Origin: Trichomonas vaginalis G3
Taxonomy: Eukaryota; Parabasalia; Trichomonadida; Trichomonadidae
DNA length: 64,000 nucleotides
Assembly (NCBI RefSeq): GCF_026262505.1
Contig: NC_067207.1
Location: forward strand, 19,560,082-19,624,081
Direction of reading: 5' to 3'
Shown: one piece after another, positions 37,219-47,759 of the stretch
Position numbering within the stretch: the first letter of the stretch is position 1
Layout of the letters: each line of letters opens with the position of its first letter
The notes under the pieces: model-generated
Databases searched by the model: none
What the model saw: the letters and a program-made list of their open reading frames with translations, nothing else
Told to the model about the DNA's origin: nothing
Program-made: the position numbers and the translations under genes

Positions 37219-40200
37219 TCATTGAACGCGGTACCATGCAAATACAGTCACAAATGGTGGCATGTAATCTGCACCCGAGCCTGTTGGATTTGTTGTGAAA
37301 GTATGGGCATGATTTCCTGCGGTTCCACAGAAAATACCTGTGCTAACATCTTTGGGGTCAGTTGTGATATCATATCTATGCATTCCCTGTCTATCCGAAC
37401 CTGCTGCAAGATTTGTATAACCTCTTTTTGTTATTGAATGTGAATGACTACCTGTTGTGTTTGTAGTTCCTGTATGAGTGTGCGGTGGAAGGTTTGCTTC
37501 AGTAATTTTCTTCGAACCTCCTGTTTGCTTTGAAGAGTTAGCACAGTATAAGAATTTGTCTACAATCTGCTGCCATGTACCAAAACCTAAAACTGTTGCT
37601 GGATTTGTTGAGTTCATTGACGTATAAATAGAGCCTATAGGATATAATGTTTGAAGCATTTCTGTCTTTAATGTTTGAAGCTCTGTTTTGTCTGCTTTCT
37701 TGTCATATAAATCTTGAGCAGTGAATTTAATATTATGTTCATCCTTCATGACATAAACATCTTTACATCTAATGTTTCTCATCGTCGTTATGTCGTCATC
37801 CGATGTTAAACCTTGTGGAAAGTTAGGAGGTTTACAATATAATACAGCCGCGTGCGGCGGGGCTCCGCCCTCCCCACCAGTTTCTTCAACCGTTCCTTCA
37901 ATACTTTCTATAGCAACAGTTGTAAAACTTGTATGTGTATGAGTCTTATTTGCTTTTTTATCTAACATTGCTGGTAGTTCATATGCTTCAAAGTTTCTGG
38001 CATGACTTTCAATGTTCCTGCAACTCTTATCTAAACTGTTAAGAGTATCTTTTACGCTTGTACTTGGATTTTCTAATGGTGCACTTGAACCAAGGTCAAA
38101 GTTCAATATTATGTCGTCTGCTCTAACAGTAGTGAAGGATTTATGTGTATGGTTCTTGTCAGCTTTACTGTCTAATGTAGCTTGAAGTTCATTTATATCG
38201 GAGATGTTGTGTTTATGAGATTTCAAAACTTTGTTCGTTGCTTCGAGTTCAACTTTGTCAGCTTTACTTTTAATAGCATCTTCAAACGTTATTTTTGCCT
38301 TAACTCTTAACATAAATCTTGGTTCAACTAATACACCGTTAACATTGAAAGTAGAGGCATAAATTTCACCGGTATAACCAAATGCTTCTGGTGCTTTAGC
38401 TACATCATACTGTACAGTACAGCTTATGTCATAACCTTTAGCACGAATGTATTTATATCTTCTTTCATTAACATTTTTTGTCTTCGCTTCATCACTTCGT
38501 GTTAAATATCCATGGTAGTCCGTTATAATCTGTTCGTCTGAAGTTATATAATGAACATGGTTCTTGTCCGCTTTACTATTTAATGTAGCTTGAAGTTCAT
38601 TTATATCGGAGATGTTGTGTTTATGAGATTTCAAAACTTTGTTCATTGCGTCAAGTTCATTTTTGTCCGCTTTACTATTTAATGTAGCTTGAAGTTCATT
38701 TATATCGGAGATATTGTGTTTATGTTCTTTATCTGCTTTTTCGGCTAATTTCTCTTCTATCTCATTTATTTCAAGTTCATGCCTACCACCACCTCCCGAA
38801 GAAGTATTTTCTTCAGCTCTTGAAGAACGTCCACTTCGCCATCTTTGGTGTCAATAATGAGACTTTGAGTTAAAACCTTTCCTGTCTTAATGGATGTTTG
38901 TAAAACTTCTTCTTCACCATGTTCGGGGTCATGGTCGTCATCATATCTTGTGAAATCAGAGATGTTGTCATACATTAAGCATATCTGTCTCAAAAGTTCT
39001 GCTATTTGAAACTGGAACGAAAGATATACAGAACTTTCATCATCTCCTAAAGTCAAGTCTGCTTTCTTAAGTATTTCTTGAATGTATGCAATGAGAACAG
39101 AGTACCTTGGAAAATATTCGAACAATATTTCATTAGCTGTTGGTTTTGGTGGTTCTTTTGGAGTTTCTGTTGTTTCAGTTCCTTCTGTAGGTTCTGTTGG
39201 AGTTTCTGCATCTCTTGACTTCAATGCTCTTGCTCTCAAAGACCTAAATGTTAGAGCACCGGGTTTTACAAAGGACTTTATAAATGCTTTAATAGTTCCT
39301 GGTAAGTTATTGTTAGCATTAAGTAAGTTCCTTATGCTTCCATCATGTACGTCCATAGCACTATGTAAAAAATCTATACTTTTCTTGTAGTCAGCAATAG
39401 ACTGACTGTGATTTTTTAAAGATTTGTCAATACCTTTAAGCCAATCTTCATGCATGTCTGATACTGAGCCAAGAATATCATTTGCTTCCTTTAGTGTATT
39501 TTGTGCTTGTCGTAAAGTATCCAATCCCGTACGTGCATTGTTTGCTATACGTCTTACAGTATCTATTTGACTCCTTGTTTCTTGCATCCAACCAGATAAA
39601 GTTTTAATAGTATCCGAACCATTTGAAATGAAGTTCAAAGCATTTTTAACGTCATTTAAAACTTCTTCACCAAGTACCGCCCATATCTTTCCGATTTGGT
39701 ATTGAAGAACTCCATATGAAGCAGCTGTTAAACCAGTATTTATAAGGTCCCATATCCATGATTTAGCAGTTTTTCCATCCTTTCCATCCTTTCCATCCAA
39801 ACCGTTTTCGCCTTGAGGTCCTTGTATTCCTTGTATTCCTTGTATTCCTTGTGGTCCTTGAGGTCCGGTGTCACCCTTCTCTCCTTTCAGTTCATCTTTA
39901 TGTTCGTTATAATATTCTAATGTCATAAGGTGTACATCATTACTGCTACCAGCAACGCCGAGAATTTGTTTCTCATTCATGACTAAATTCTTTAGGCATT
40001 TAATGTTGTCGTCAAATCGAAAGCTCTTTAACAATTCAATGAGAACATTTAATACTTTCACTAAAGAGGCATCTACTGTAGAATTTATATATTGCACCGT
40101 TCCATCATTTATGATGGGAACCTTGCTTGTTGTAATGAATGGGTCATAAGTGTTAAAAGTATCGAAATCAATGACTTTTTTAGTTTTTCCATCGTCAATG

Positions 40201-40301
40201 ACTAAATCATTGCCTTCAATGGTTAAAGTTGAGTTTTCGTTTACTAGTTCATGTGCTCTTCTTGCTTCATTTGTTTCATACGCATATGCAGCAATAGTCA
40301 T
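37219..40301 (-). pseudogene. Polinton fibre protein, right arm, broken
   Basis: Mirror copy of 28468-31560 with the same domain order. It appears broken and is one Gly-Ile-Gln unit shorter in the collagen-like run. Confidence 0.8.
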
Positions 40302-40318
40302 ATTTTAATAAGAATAAA

Positions 40319-41083
40319 ATGTTGTTCTATTTGCAAAGTACAGACCCAAACGAATACGGGACAGTAAAGCTACAAACAAACTTAGGTCTTCAGAATGAAG
40401 CGCTTGCTTTCAGAGTTGTTGACTTCAATACTATCGCAACTTTTGTCATAACAGATGAAACAGATTTCATAGAGATTGAAATAGATGACAAAAGAAGTGT
40501 TGTAACATTTCCTAACAGAGCCGAGTACAGAATAGATAAAATTGCTGGAGTCATAGATACTCTCATAAATGAAGAAACTATTGACAACATAGATGTCGAA
40601 CTCTCTTCTGAGGGAACATTGAAGTTCAGTAGCAAGAAAGAGTTCAAGATACCAAGAATGAGTCATAGAGTACAACTTCTTCTGGGAGCATACCATATGA
40701 CATTTCCTTTGAAAAGTGTTGACAAAACGATTGAGATGAAATCTGTTCCATACGTATGTTATGGTAATTGTTTGTACGTTGAGTCAAAAATAGCTAATGT
40801 CACAGGTATTTCAGGAGTTAATAGTAAAGGTTCAGTAGAATATAAATCCTTCTGTTATGCAGTCAATTCAATGTTCATTCCAAATGTTCCTGTCATAGCA
40901 ACTCATTTAGGTAAATGGGTTCGCATTAGTCCTCATAATTTGAAAGACATGCAATTCAGACTTGTTGACTTTCAAGGAGAGCCTGTAGAACTGAAGGCAC
41001 CAGTGCGAATGACTGTTGAAGTTGACTTTTTAGAAAATATTAAATGCAACAGCTTACAAGAGAACTCAGAGCTAAAAATATAA
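40319..41083 (+). CDS. Polinton beta-rich protein, right arm
   Basis: Mirror copy of 27755-28450; the two copies differ at the C-terminus. Confidence 0.6.
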   Translation: MLFYLQSTDPNEYGTVKLQTNLGLQNEALAFRVVDFNTIATFVITDETDFIEIEIDDKRSVVTFPNRAEYRIDKIAGVIDTLINEETIDNIDVELSSEGTLKFSSKKEFKIPRMSHRVQLLLGAYHMTFPLKSVDKTIEMKSVPYVCYGNCLYVESKIANVTGISGVNSKGSVEYKSFCYAVNSMFIPNVPVIATHLGKWVRISPHNLKDMQFRLVDFQGEPVELKAPVRMTVEVDFLENIKCNSLQENSELKI

Positions 41084-41316
41084 AGTATGAATGTTATGTA
41101 TTAGGTCATGAACTTTGGTTGTTGCTGTTTGATGAAACAAATGAGTTAGTTATGTCAGTCAAGAGAACAGAAAAAGGCGTCAAAGGCGCCGAGCGCAAAG
41201 CGCTATATTGTGTTAGTGAAAACTGCACCAAGTCAATAAGATTAGGTTTGCATTATGAAGATGAGTTCGATACTGTTGAAGAAGTTTTGGACAGATATTA
41301 CAAATTGCTAACTTGA
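41044..41316 (+). CDS. Polinton 90-residue protein, right arm
   Basis: Mirror copy of 27451-27723; overlaps the preceding gene end. Confidence 0.5.
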   Translation: MQQLTRELRAKNIKYECYVLGHELWLLLFDETNELVMSVKRTEKGVKGAERKALYCVSENCTKSIRLGLHYEDEFDTVEEVLDRYYKLLT

Positions 41317-41375
41317 ATTTTTTTGACTGACGGCGCAAAGCGCCAAGATGGGCTCAAAGAGCCCTCCTGACTGCT

Positions 41376-41918
41376 TTAATTTACTAAAACATATTTCAAG
41401 CAAAGCTTATAGTAAGTAGATAGTTTTGTATACTCGTTCGAATATTTATACTTAAACTCAACTCCTGTAGTTCCTGGTGTTTCAATGATGCGGATGTTAC
41501 CTATTTTCATGAATAGTGGAGTTTGACCACAGCATTCGATTTCAGGGTCGAGATAGTCAATGACACATTGTTTCCCTGTTATTCGTGAGATAACATTTTC
41601 AAGGTCCTCCTTTGTTAGAATTATTTGGTTCTTGCTTATAAGATTTGTCAAAAGCTTCTTATCGTCTTTGAGTAAAATTGTTTGGTATAACTGAAGAAGG
41701 TAATGGTCTACGTTATCTGAAGGATTTGTTTGAACATTTGTGTAAGGGTTGTCGTTGGCTTCTCTTGAAAGAATTTGGTCCAGTGGTGGATACTCTAACT
41801 TAACATCTGATGTAGCGTTAGCGTTTGAAGCTGAGTTTAAATTCACGGCGCCATGCGCCAAGATGGGCTCTTTGAGCCCTCCCGACTTAAGTTCTGGTTC
41901 TTTTTCTTTCAAACACAC
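41376..41918 (-). CDS. Polinton protein of unknown function, right arm
   Basis: About 180 residues, the longer version of the frame at 26856-27391. The N-terminal part is Asn/Ser/Pro-rich and contains residues encoded by a GC-rich palindrome; the C-terminal half looks globular (CVIDYLDPEIECCGQTPLF). Family unknown. Confidence 0.5.
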   Translation of the reverse strand: MCLKEKEPELKSGGLKEPILAHGAVNLNSASNANATSDVKLEYPPLDQILSREANDNPYTNVQTNPSDNVDHYLLQLYQTILLKDDKKLLTNLISKNQIILTKEDLENVISRITGKQCVIDYLDPEIECCGQTPLFMKIGNIRIIETPGTTGVEFKYKYSNEYTKLSTYYKLCLKYVLVN

Positions 41919-41936
41919 TCTGAACTATAGTTCTTT

Positions 41937-42455
41937 ATGACAATATTGTTTGTCGTTCGTGAGTCAACATTTGATGTTGGTTCAATTGGAACATTAACGG
42001 CACCAGCTAAGATGGATTTGCTTCTCATTTCATATAGAATAAAAACCTTTTATATGTATGAAATGAACAATATACTCGACAAGGGTTTGAATGTAAAGCT
42101 AACGAATGAAAATATTGTTGAATTCACTGAGACAGGAGCTGTGTATAAAGATGTAGAACTACTGAACAAAAGAGCTAAGGGAAGAAGCAGGAATATGAAC
42201 AAAGGGTGGAAGCCTATAAAAATTTATGTCAATGATGGCTCAGGAGGTTCAAACATAAAGTATGCAGAAAGTTATAGAGTTTATGCTCTCAAAGGTGAAA
42301 AGCCTTCATTTAAGAACAGCTATTCTAACACATATCCTCAAAAGCTAACGGATGGGGAAGTGGATGATATGAATGACAGCAAAAATATTAACAGAAATGG
42401 CGACAGAGATGCATGGAATTTGTTTACCATCAGTCAATTGAAGGTTAAACTTTAA
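41937..42455 (+). CDS. Polinton 119-residue-protein counterpart, right arm
   Basis: Mirror copy of 26400-26759; the open frame is longer here. Function unknown. Confidence 0.45.
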   Translation: MTILFVVRESTFDVGSIGTLTAPAKMDLLLISYRIKTFYMYEMNNILDKGLNVKLTNENIVEFTETGAVYKDVELLNKRAKGRSRNMNKGWKPIKIYVNDGSGGSNIKYAESYRVYALKGEKPSFKNSYSNTYPQKLTDGEVDDMNDSKNINRNGDRDAWNLFTISQLKVKL

Positions 42456-43337
42456 AACAATGTTGGTCGTTCCATGGAATATTTTTGACTTTAATGGTAT
42501 TAGTCATGATATGAATCTCAAGGTATGAACGAGGAGAGATGAGAGACTTATATGCTTCCCAAATTTCTTCAAAAGGTAATGTTATACCTGACTGTTTCCA
42601 AATGAGTTCAATATCATAGCGTGAGAAACCTTGAAAGATAACGAAGTCAGTTATGAGACGTTTTATGTTTAAAGCAAGGAAACGCCATGTTTGCATAAGT
42701 ATTGCTACAGTTAAGTGGTAATGTCTGACTTTAGTTATGATGTTAGCTAATGGTGAGTCAGGTTTTGACACTAAACCTTTTCCGGCGAAGTCGTCACAAA
42801 CGAGCAGAGTGTTTGAAGGATACTTTTGAAGGGGTATTTTGAAAGTTTTGATAGAATGTAGTTTGTCAGTCGTTTCATATCGTAAACTCCTGAGTACTGA
42901 CGTAAGTGGTGTTTGTCAATAATTCTTTCCATCTCTTCTGAAGTCTTTTGCATTCCTGACTGTATGAACTCTACAATAGCATAATATTTCTCTTACGTCG
43001 AATGTAACGTTGAAGAAATTCAATGAGTTCACTGTCTGGAACTTTAACGACAGAGGCTTGAACTTTTGACATAAATGTTTTCGCTGTTGAATCCATAGAG
43101 TCTGAAGTTGCTGATATAATGATTTGGTCATAGTAAGAGTCGTTTCCTAAACGCTCTGTTATGAGTATATGACGAATGAGGTTGAATGTCTTACCTGAAC
43201 CCATCTTTCCACAATAGAAATAACACCATTTGAACAGAACTCATAGTCCTTACTGAAAGGAAGAATGAGAGAACTGTTGAGCTTTTCACTGCTTTCATTC
43301 ATGTCTTCATCTACGTCATGTATTAAATGCTTCATTT
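42445..43337 (-). pseudogene. Polinton packaging ATPase, right arm, broken
   Basis: Mirror copy of 25433-26320, with several breaks. Confidence 0.8.
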
Positions 43338-43351
43338 TATCTTCATTAAAA

Positions 43352-44231
43352 ATGCAAGTCAGAAATATTCAGAACATAGCACCGAGTCTAACTGACAAGA
43401 GTATAAAGATATACTATGAACACGTTATGATGAAACCTACCAAAATTCAAGAAAGTCAGTATACTTATGAATATCCAAGACACTGGGTAGAGTATGTAGG
43501 AGGTGAGAAAGCTATTGAAATAAGACAAGTTAGAAGTATTCCAGCAGGAAGGACAATATTATTGAAGAACTTTAATGTTTGAGGTATAATGATGAAACAA
43601 AGAAGCAAGATAGTTTTCCTGTTGCTGTGTATGTGAACCTAGACACAGGAGATGAATGAAAGTTTTTAACACAAAGCTTCAAACGGTAGTGAGAGAACAA
43701 CTGACTGCGGAAGGACATCCATTACCTTCAGAAGTTACCATAGTATATAATTTTGAAACAAATGCAATAGATTTTAAAGTCGTCTCTGCAAAGAAGTCAG
43801 GTTTTACATTTAATGAAGCAGATGTATATTCGAATGAAAACTTCAAAGCTATTGCATGGTTAGATAATGACGATTGCTTTAAGAAAATATTTAAATTCAG
43901 TGACTCAAAGATGTCAATAGATGACCTTCGTGGAATGTTACCATCGACGTTTACAGTAGAAGGTTCAGCAGGATTGCTTACAAGATTGTCAATTGGTGGT
44001 ATTTGGTCTCGTGAGAACATTGTTTAAAATCCAGTATAAGTGAATTTGCTGAAGAATCTAATATTATGTCTTTCAAACTATATGTATTCGCCGCCGAAGC
44101 ATTATAGTATAACAAACTTTGTCAGTAAGTTTAATATAAGACTTGTTGAACCTTCTTCAATGAAAGATGTTGTGCTACCTAAAGATGGAAAGGATGGACT
44201 CATTATTGAGATGATTTTAATAGCATATTAA
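43352..44231 (+). pseudogene. Polinton 293-residue-protein counterpart, right arm, broken
   Basis: Mirror copy of 24535-25416, with a few breaks. Confidence 0.7.
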
Positions 44232-44429
44232 ATGAGCTTGTTCTTGAAGGTCATTCATGATGAAATAACTGTTGTAGAAGATGTTAGCAATTGTTCAGAC
44301 ATTTTGAAGCGTATAGATGAGATAAGAAAGAAGTTTATGAATGAGAATGTTTATGTTTCATTGACTTTCTCCAGTAAAGAGAACTTTTATGAGATAATAT
44401 TGAAGAGAGATGATTTTAATATGGTGTAA
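44232..44429 (+). CDS. Polinton 65-residue protein, right arm
   Basis: Identical mirror copy of 24337-24534. Confidence 0.55.
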   Translation: MSLFLKVIHDEITVVEDVSNCSDILKRIDEIRKKFMNENVYVSLTFSSKENFYEIILKRDDFNMV

Positions 44430-44954
44430 ATGGTAGCTTGGACAGCTTTAGGCGCAATGGGAACAAAAGCATTAGCATTTGGAGCAAAAGCACTTGGGGC
44501 TTATGACGCAGTAAATAAAATGAGTGGAGGAAGAGTTTCGAAGACATTAGATGCAAATAAAGGAAAGATTGGAGGCTGGGTTGCAAAGAAGTTAAGATTA
44601 AATAAAATAGGGCTCATAAATAAAGCATCCAATTTGGTTGCGACTGAGTCAGAAAATGCTTTAGGAAAGGACGATGAGTTTGCAAAACATGCAAAAGACT
44701 TTAATGACCAGATGAAAGGTGAAACAATGCATTTAAATAGATTCGATGGAACTAAAGAAAATGTTTCTTCTCCACCAGTAGTTCTTCCGTATGGTCCCTA
44801 TGGAATGTATGGAAACCCTTACGAAAGACCATTTGACCCATTGACTGGTGGAAGTAACTGGTATCATTACGGACGAAGAAGAAAGACAGTTAAGCTGGAG
44901 ACAGACGTGAAGAAAGCAACTAAAAAGAAACCAAGGAAGAGAGTTATAAAGTAA
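44430..44954 (+). CDS. Polinton small basic protein, right arm
   Basis: Identical mirror copy of 23812-24336. Confidence 0.65.
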   Translation: MVAWTALGAMGTKALAFGAKALGAYDAVNKMSGGRVSKTLDANKGKIGGWVAKKLRLNKIGLINKASNLVATESENALGKDDEFAKHAKDFNDQMKGETMHLNRFDGTKENVSSPPVVLPYGPYGMYGNPYERPFDPLTGGSNWYHYGRRRKTVKLETDVKKATKKKPRKRVIK

Positions 44955-45101
44955 TGAATTCAACATGGTTAGAAAAGAGGTTAGAAAACGTGTTAGATCT
45001 AACATTCTAACATAAATTTATTTTTGTGCTATGTTTTCATACGTGTGAGGGTGGTGATATCATTTATTTTTAAGTTTATTTTTAAGTTTATTTGGATGTA
45101 A

Positions 45102-45422
45102 ATGACGAAAACTATTGAGATAACAAACTACAACGGTCATGAGTTCAAGAATTTGTTCTTCGTTCCTCGTGAAAATACATTCTATCAGATACGAGGGAGA
45201 AAGGGTAAAGTTAGTTTAAGCGTTTATGAAGGAATGAAGAATGGAAAGTTTATACAAGCATACGATACAAACGGTAAACGTGTTTCATTAGCTTTGTCAA
45301 AACTTACTAACATTTATTTTGACAGTGATTTTGACCTATATGAAGAAGAAAGTGAGTCAGAAGATTATGAGCTGTTATGTGAAGCACAGCAATGGGAGGA
45401 GTTGCAATACTTTTGTAAGTGA
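45102..45422 (+). CDS. Polinton small acidic-tailed protein, right arm
   Basis: Identical mirror copy of 23344-23664. Confidence 0.6.
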   Translation: MTKTIEITNYNGHEFKNLFFVPRENTFYQIRGRKGKVSLSVYEGMKNGKFIQAYDTNGKRVSLALSKLTNIYFDSDFDLYEEESESEDYELLCEAQQWEELQYFCK

Positions 45423-45609
45423 GAACGTTTATTTTTACATTAGTGAGTTCGTTAGTGAAGTGGTTGGCGGCTTTGTAAATATTTAAGGTTAAGTTAGTGT
45501 TTGCGTTTGTGTTGTAAAATATACGTTAACGGTTTCGTAAAGTGTCAAAACCGTTAAGTGGTGTAAGGAGACGCGCAGTGCCACAGTACACGACTTAGGG
45601 ATACTAACT

Positions 45610-46085
45610 GAGGAAAATTTATGAGAACATTAGTGAAGTCGTTAGTGAGAACGATAGTGAGAACGTTTATTTTTACATTAGTGAGTTCGTTAGTGAAGTG
45701 GTTGGCGGCTTTGTAAATATTTAAGGTTAAGTTAGTGTTTGCGTTTGTGTTGTAAAATATACGTTAACGGTTTCGTAAAGTGTCAAAACCGTTAAGTGGT
45801 GTAAGGAGACGCGCAGTGCCACAGTACACGACTTAGGGATACTAACTGAGGAAAATTTATGAGAACATTAGTGAAGTCGTTAGTGAGAACGATAGTGAGA
45901 ACGTTTATTTTTACATTAGTGAGTTCGTTAGTGAAGTGGTTGGCGGCTTTGTAAATATTTAAGGTTAAGTTAGTGTTTGCGTTTGTGTTGTAAAATATAC
46001 GTTAACGGTTTCGTAAAGTGTCAAAACCGTTAAGTGGTGTAAGGAGACGCGCAGTGCCACAGTACACGACTTAGGGATACTAACT
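45610..46085. repeat. Two extra tandem copies of the Polinton tip
   Basis: Two 238-bp units (45610-45847, 45848-46085), each repeating the last about 190 bp of the right arm (45422-45609) and each ending in GGGATACTAACT. The left end has a single tip. The extra units also carry about 48 bp of GTGAGAACG/TTAGTGA-type short repeats not present between the arm and its first tip. Confidence 0.85.
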
Positions 46086-46090
46086 ACAAT

Positions 46091-46772
46091 TGAGCCAGAA
46101 TACATTAGCATGGACTGTGCTCCACAGATAGCTCAAGCAATAGAAGAAAGCATTCCACAAGCTCAAATACTTTGGTGCGGAGTACATGTTCTTCGTGCAA
46201 TTCTTCGCAAATCAAATAAGTTTTCTTCTCAAGAAAAATTTGAACAATTCTATAATTTGATGAAGGATTTAGTCTTCAAATTAGATGCAGAACATGAGGA
46301 AGAAGCAAATGCTGCCTATGATCAAGTTCTGGAGTTGCTCGACACAGATCCAACAGCATCTCAATACTTTAACAGACAATGGCGTTACAACATATCAAGA
46401 TGGATTGCTCGTGACAGGCGTGAAGGCGACGCAACTAACAATATTGCCGAAGCTCATTTTAGAACACTCAAACATGACTATTTTCCTGATCGAAAAAATC
46501 TCAGAATTGATGATGTTATTATAGAAATTTATACAAAAGTGATACCATCTTTCGTTATCAAACTCAAAATTGATCAAAATCCAGCAGATGACCGTGTGAT
46601 TAGGATCATGGAAAAAGCAACTAACGCAGAAATTGATGTAAAAAGACAAAGAAAAATCGAGAGTATTTCAATGCTCAATAGATTCCTCAATGCTGTTAGT
46701 GATGACTCAATAGATCCCACTAAAATATATCCTACCTTGAAAGTATTATTACAAAGAACTCATTTCATTTAA
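46091..46772 (+). CDS. MULE transposase, C-terminal part
   Basis: Continues the reading frame of 22390-23156 after the Polinton and its ACAAT duplication (46086-46090). It begins TIEPEYISMDCAPQIAQAI, which supplies the second catalytic Asp. CGVHVLRAILRKS follows (the Cys/His region of MULEs), then NNIAEAHFRTLK with the catalytic Glu. It ends 46772, about 15 bp before the right terminal repeat begins. No internal defect is seen, so the transposase may have been functional until the Polinton inserted. Confidence 0.85.
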
Positions 46773-46942
46773 TTTTGATTTTAATTTTAGATTAAATTAT
46801 TAAATTTTAATTCTTTATTTTTTAGGATTGTTAGCTTTGTAAGATTGCTTTCTCACAAGAGAAAACAAGTATAAGGTTTAAGCTGTATGTATTAAAGTTA
46901 TAAATATTTGATTTTAAAAAAAATCAAGATTTTAAACTTTAA

Positions 46943-47353
46943 AAGTATTAATTATGATTATCTTTCTTTAGCTTTACATGCTGTATGCTACTTTTGGAAA
47001 CTGCTCTATTGTATTAGAATGTTTTTAAATTTTGCACCTAAAAATGCGTAATATTAAAAATTAAGGTATTAATTATGATTATCTTTCTTTAGCTTTACAT
47101 GCTGTATGCTACTTTTGGAAACTGCTCTATTGTATTAGAATGTTTTTAAATTTTGCACCTAAAAATGCGTAATATTAAAAATTAAGGTATTAATTATGAT
47201 TATCTTTCTTTAGCTTTACATGCTGTATGCTACTTTTGGAAACTGCTCTATTGTATTAGAATGTTTTTAAATTTTGCACCTAAAAATGCGTAATATTAAA
47301 AATTAAGGTATTAATTATGATTATCTTTCTTTAGCTTTACATGCTGTATGCTA
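46943..47353 (-). repeat. Tandem 121-bp repeat array in the right MULE terminal repeat
   Basis: The same unit as the left array, inverted; the unit start (complement CTGTATGCTA) ends at 46990, 47111, 47232 and 47353. One unit fewer than on the left. Confidence 0.9.
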
Positions 47354-47460
47354 CTTTTGTCTTTGAGACATTCCATGATTTAAGTTAAGAAGCTTTAAAA
47401 AAAATGCAATAAAATAAAAAAATTCTTAGTATCGATAATCTGAAATATGTTCTTTTCTTT

Positions 47461-47555
47461 AGCCGCGAGCGAAGCGAGCGGCTTAGTTTCGTAATTTCAT
47501 ACAATTATTTTTCGAATTTGTTCTTTTTGTCAACCGCGAGCGAAGCGAGTGGCTT
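47461..47555. repeat. Two GC-rich palindromes in the right MULE arm
   Basis: AGCCGCGAGCGAAGCGAG followed by CGGCT at 47461, and a variant near 47533 (ACCGCGAGCGAAGCGAGTGG). They stand out in an AT-rich arm and are absent from the left arm. They look like small palindromic insertions. Confidence 0.65.
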
Positions 47556-47750
47556 TTTATTTTTTAAAAATTTTTTTTTCTTTCTTACTTTTTTTTCCCT
47601 TACTTACAAATTTGATAGTAACTTACCAAATCTCTCTATCATATAATAATAAATTAATCCATTTTTGTTTCAAATACGACACTTTACATTTCTGACATGT
47701 AAACACGTCACTTTTCACTTCACCTCACTGGGCAAGTTTGTGCCCCCCTC

Positions 47751-47759
47751 AGAAAATTC
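47751..47759. repeat. Target-site duplication of the MULE, right copy
   Basis: AGAAAATTC, identical to 21421-21429. Confidence 0.8.

Larger units (their letters stand above)
23157..46085. mobile_element. Polinton/Maverick-family element, inverted-duplication form (fossil)
   Basis: 22.9 kb, flanked by ACAAT. The tips are AGTTAGTATCCC and its complement. The element is almost one large palindrome: arm 23157 to about 33741 and arm about 35037-45609 in inverse orientation, around a 1.3-kb unique centre, plus two extra tip repeats at 45610-46085. Each arm holds the same gene set: packaging-type ATPase, collagen-like fibre protein, integrase, HNH nuclease and several unassigned small proteins. No protein-primed DNA polymerase and no recognisable double-jelly-roll capsid gene are present. 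The arms look nearly identical (several products match residue for residue), so the duplication is young. The left arm looks nearly whole with one or two breaks; the right arm has roughly ten. Confidence 0.85.
21430..47750. mobile_element. Mutator-like element (MULE) containing a nested Polinton
   Basis: The ends match in inverted orientation (left tip GGGGCGGCGACAAATTTGCCCAG, right tip the complement of ACAAACTTGCCCAG preceded by GAGGGGGGC) and are flanked by the 9-bp duplication AGAAAATTC. The terminal inverted repeats are about 0.8-1 kb long and each includes an array of a 121-bp repeat (left five starts, right four). Between them lies one MULE-type transposase gene, split by a 22.9-kb Polinton; without it the element would be about 3.4 kb. 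The right repeat carries about 300 bp absent from the left one, including two GC-rich palindromes. The perfect target duplication suggests a fairly recent insertion. Confidence 0.88.

Noticed and set aside
23157-46085. Two independent Polintons inserted tail to tail
   Set aside because: Only one pair of target duplications is seen, at the outer ends, and the centre shows no element tips. One palindromic element is the simpler reading.
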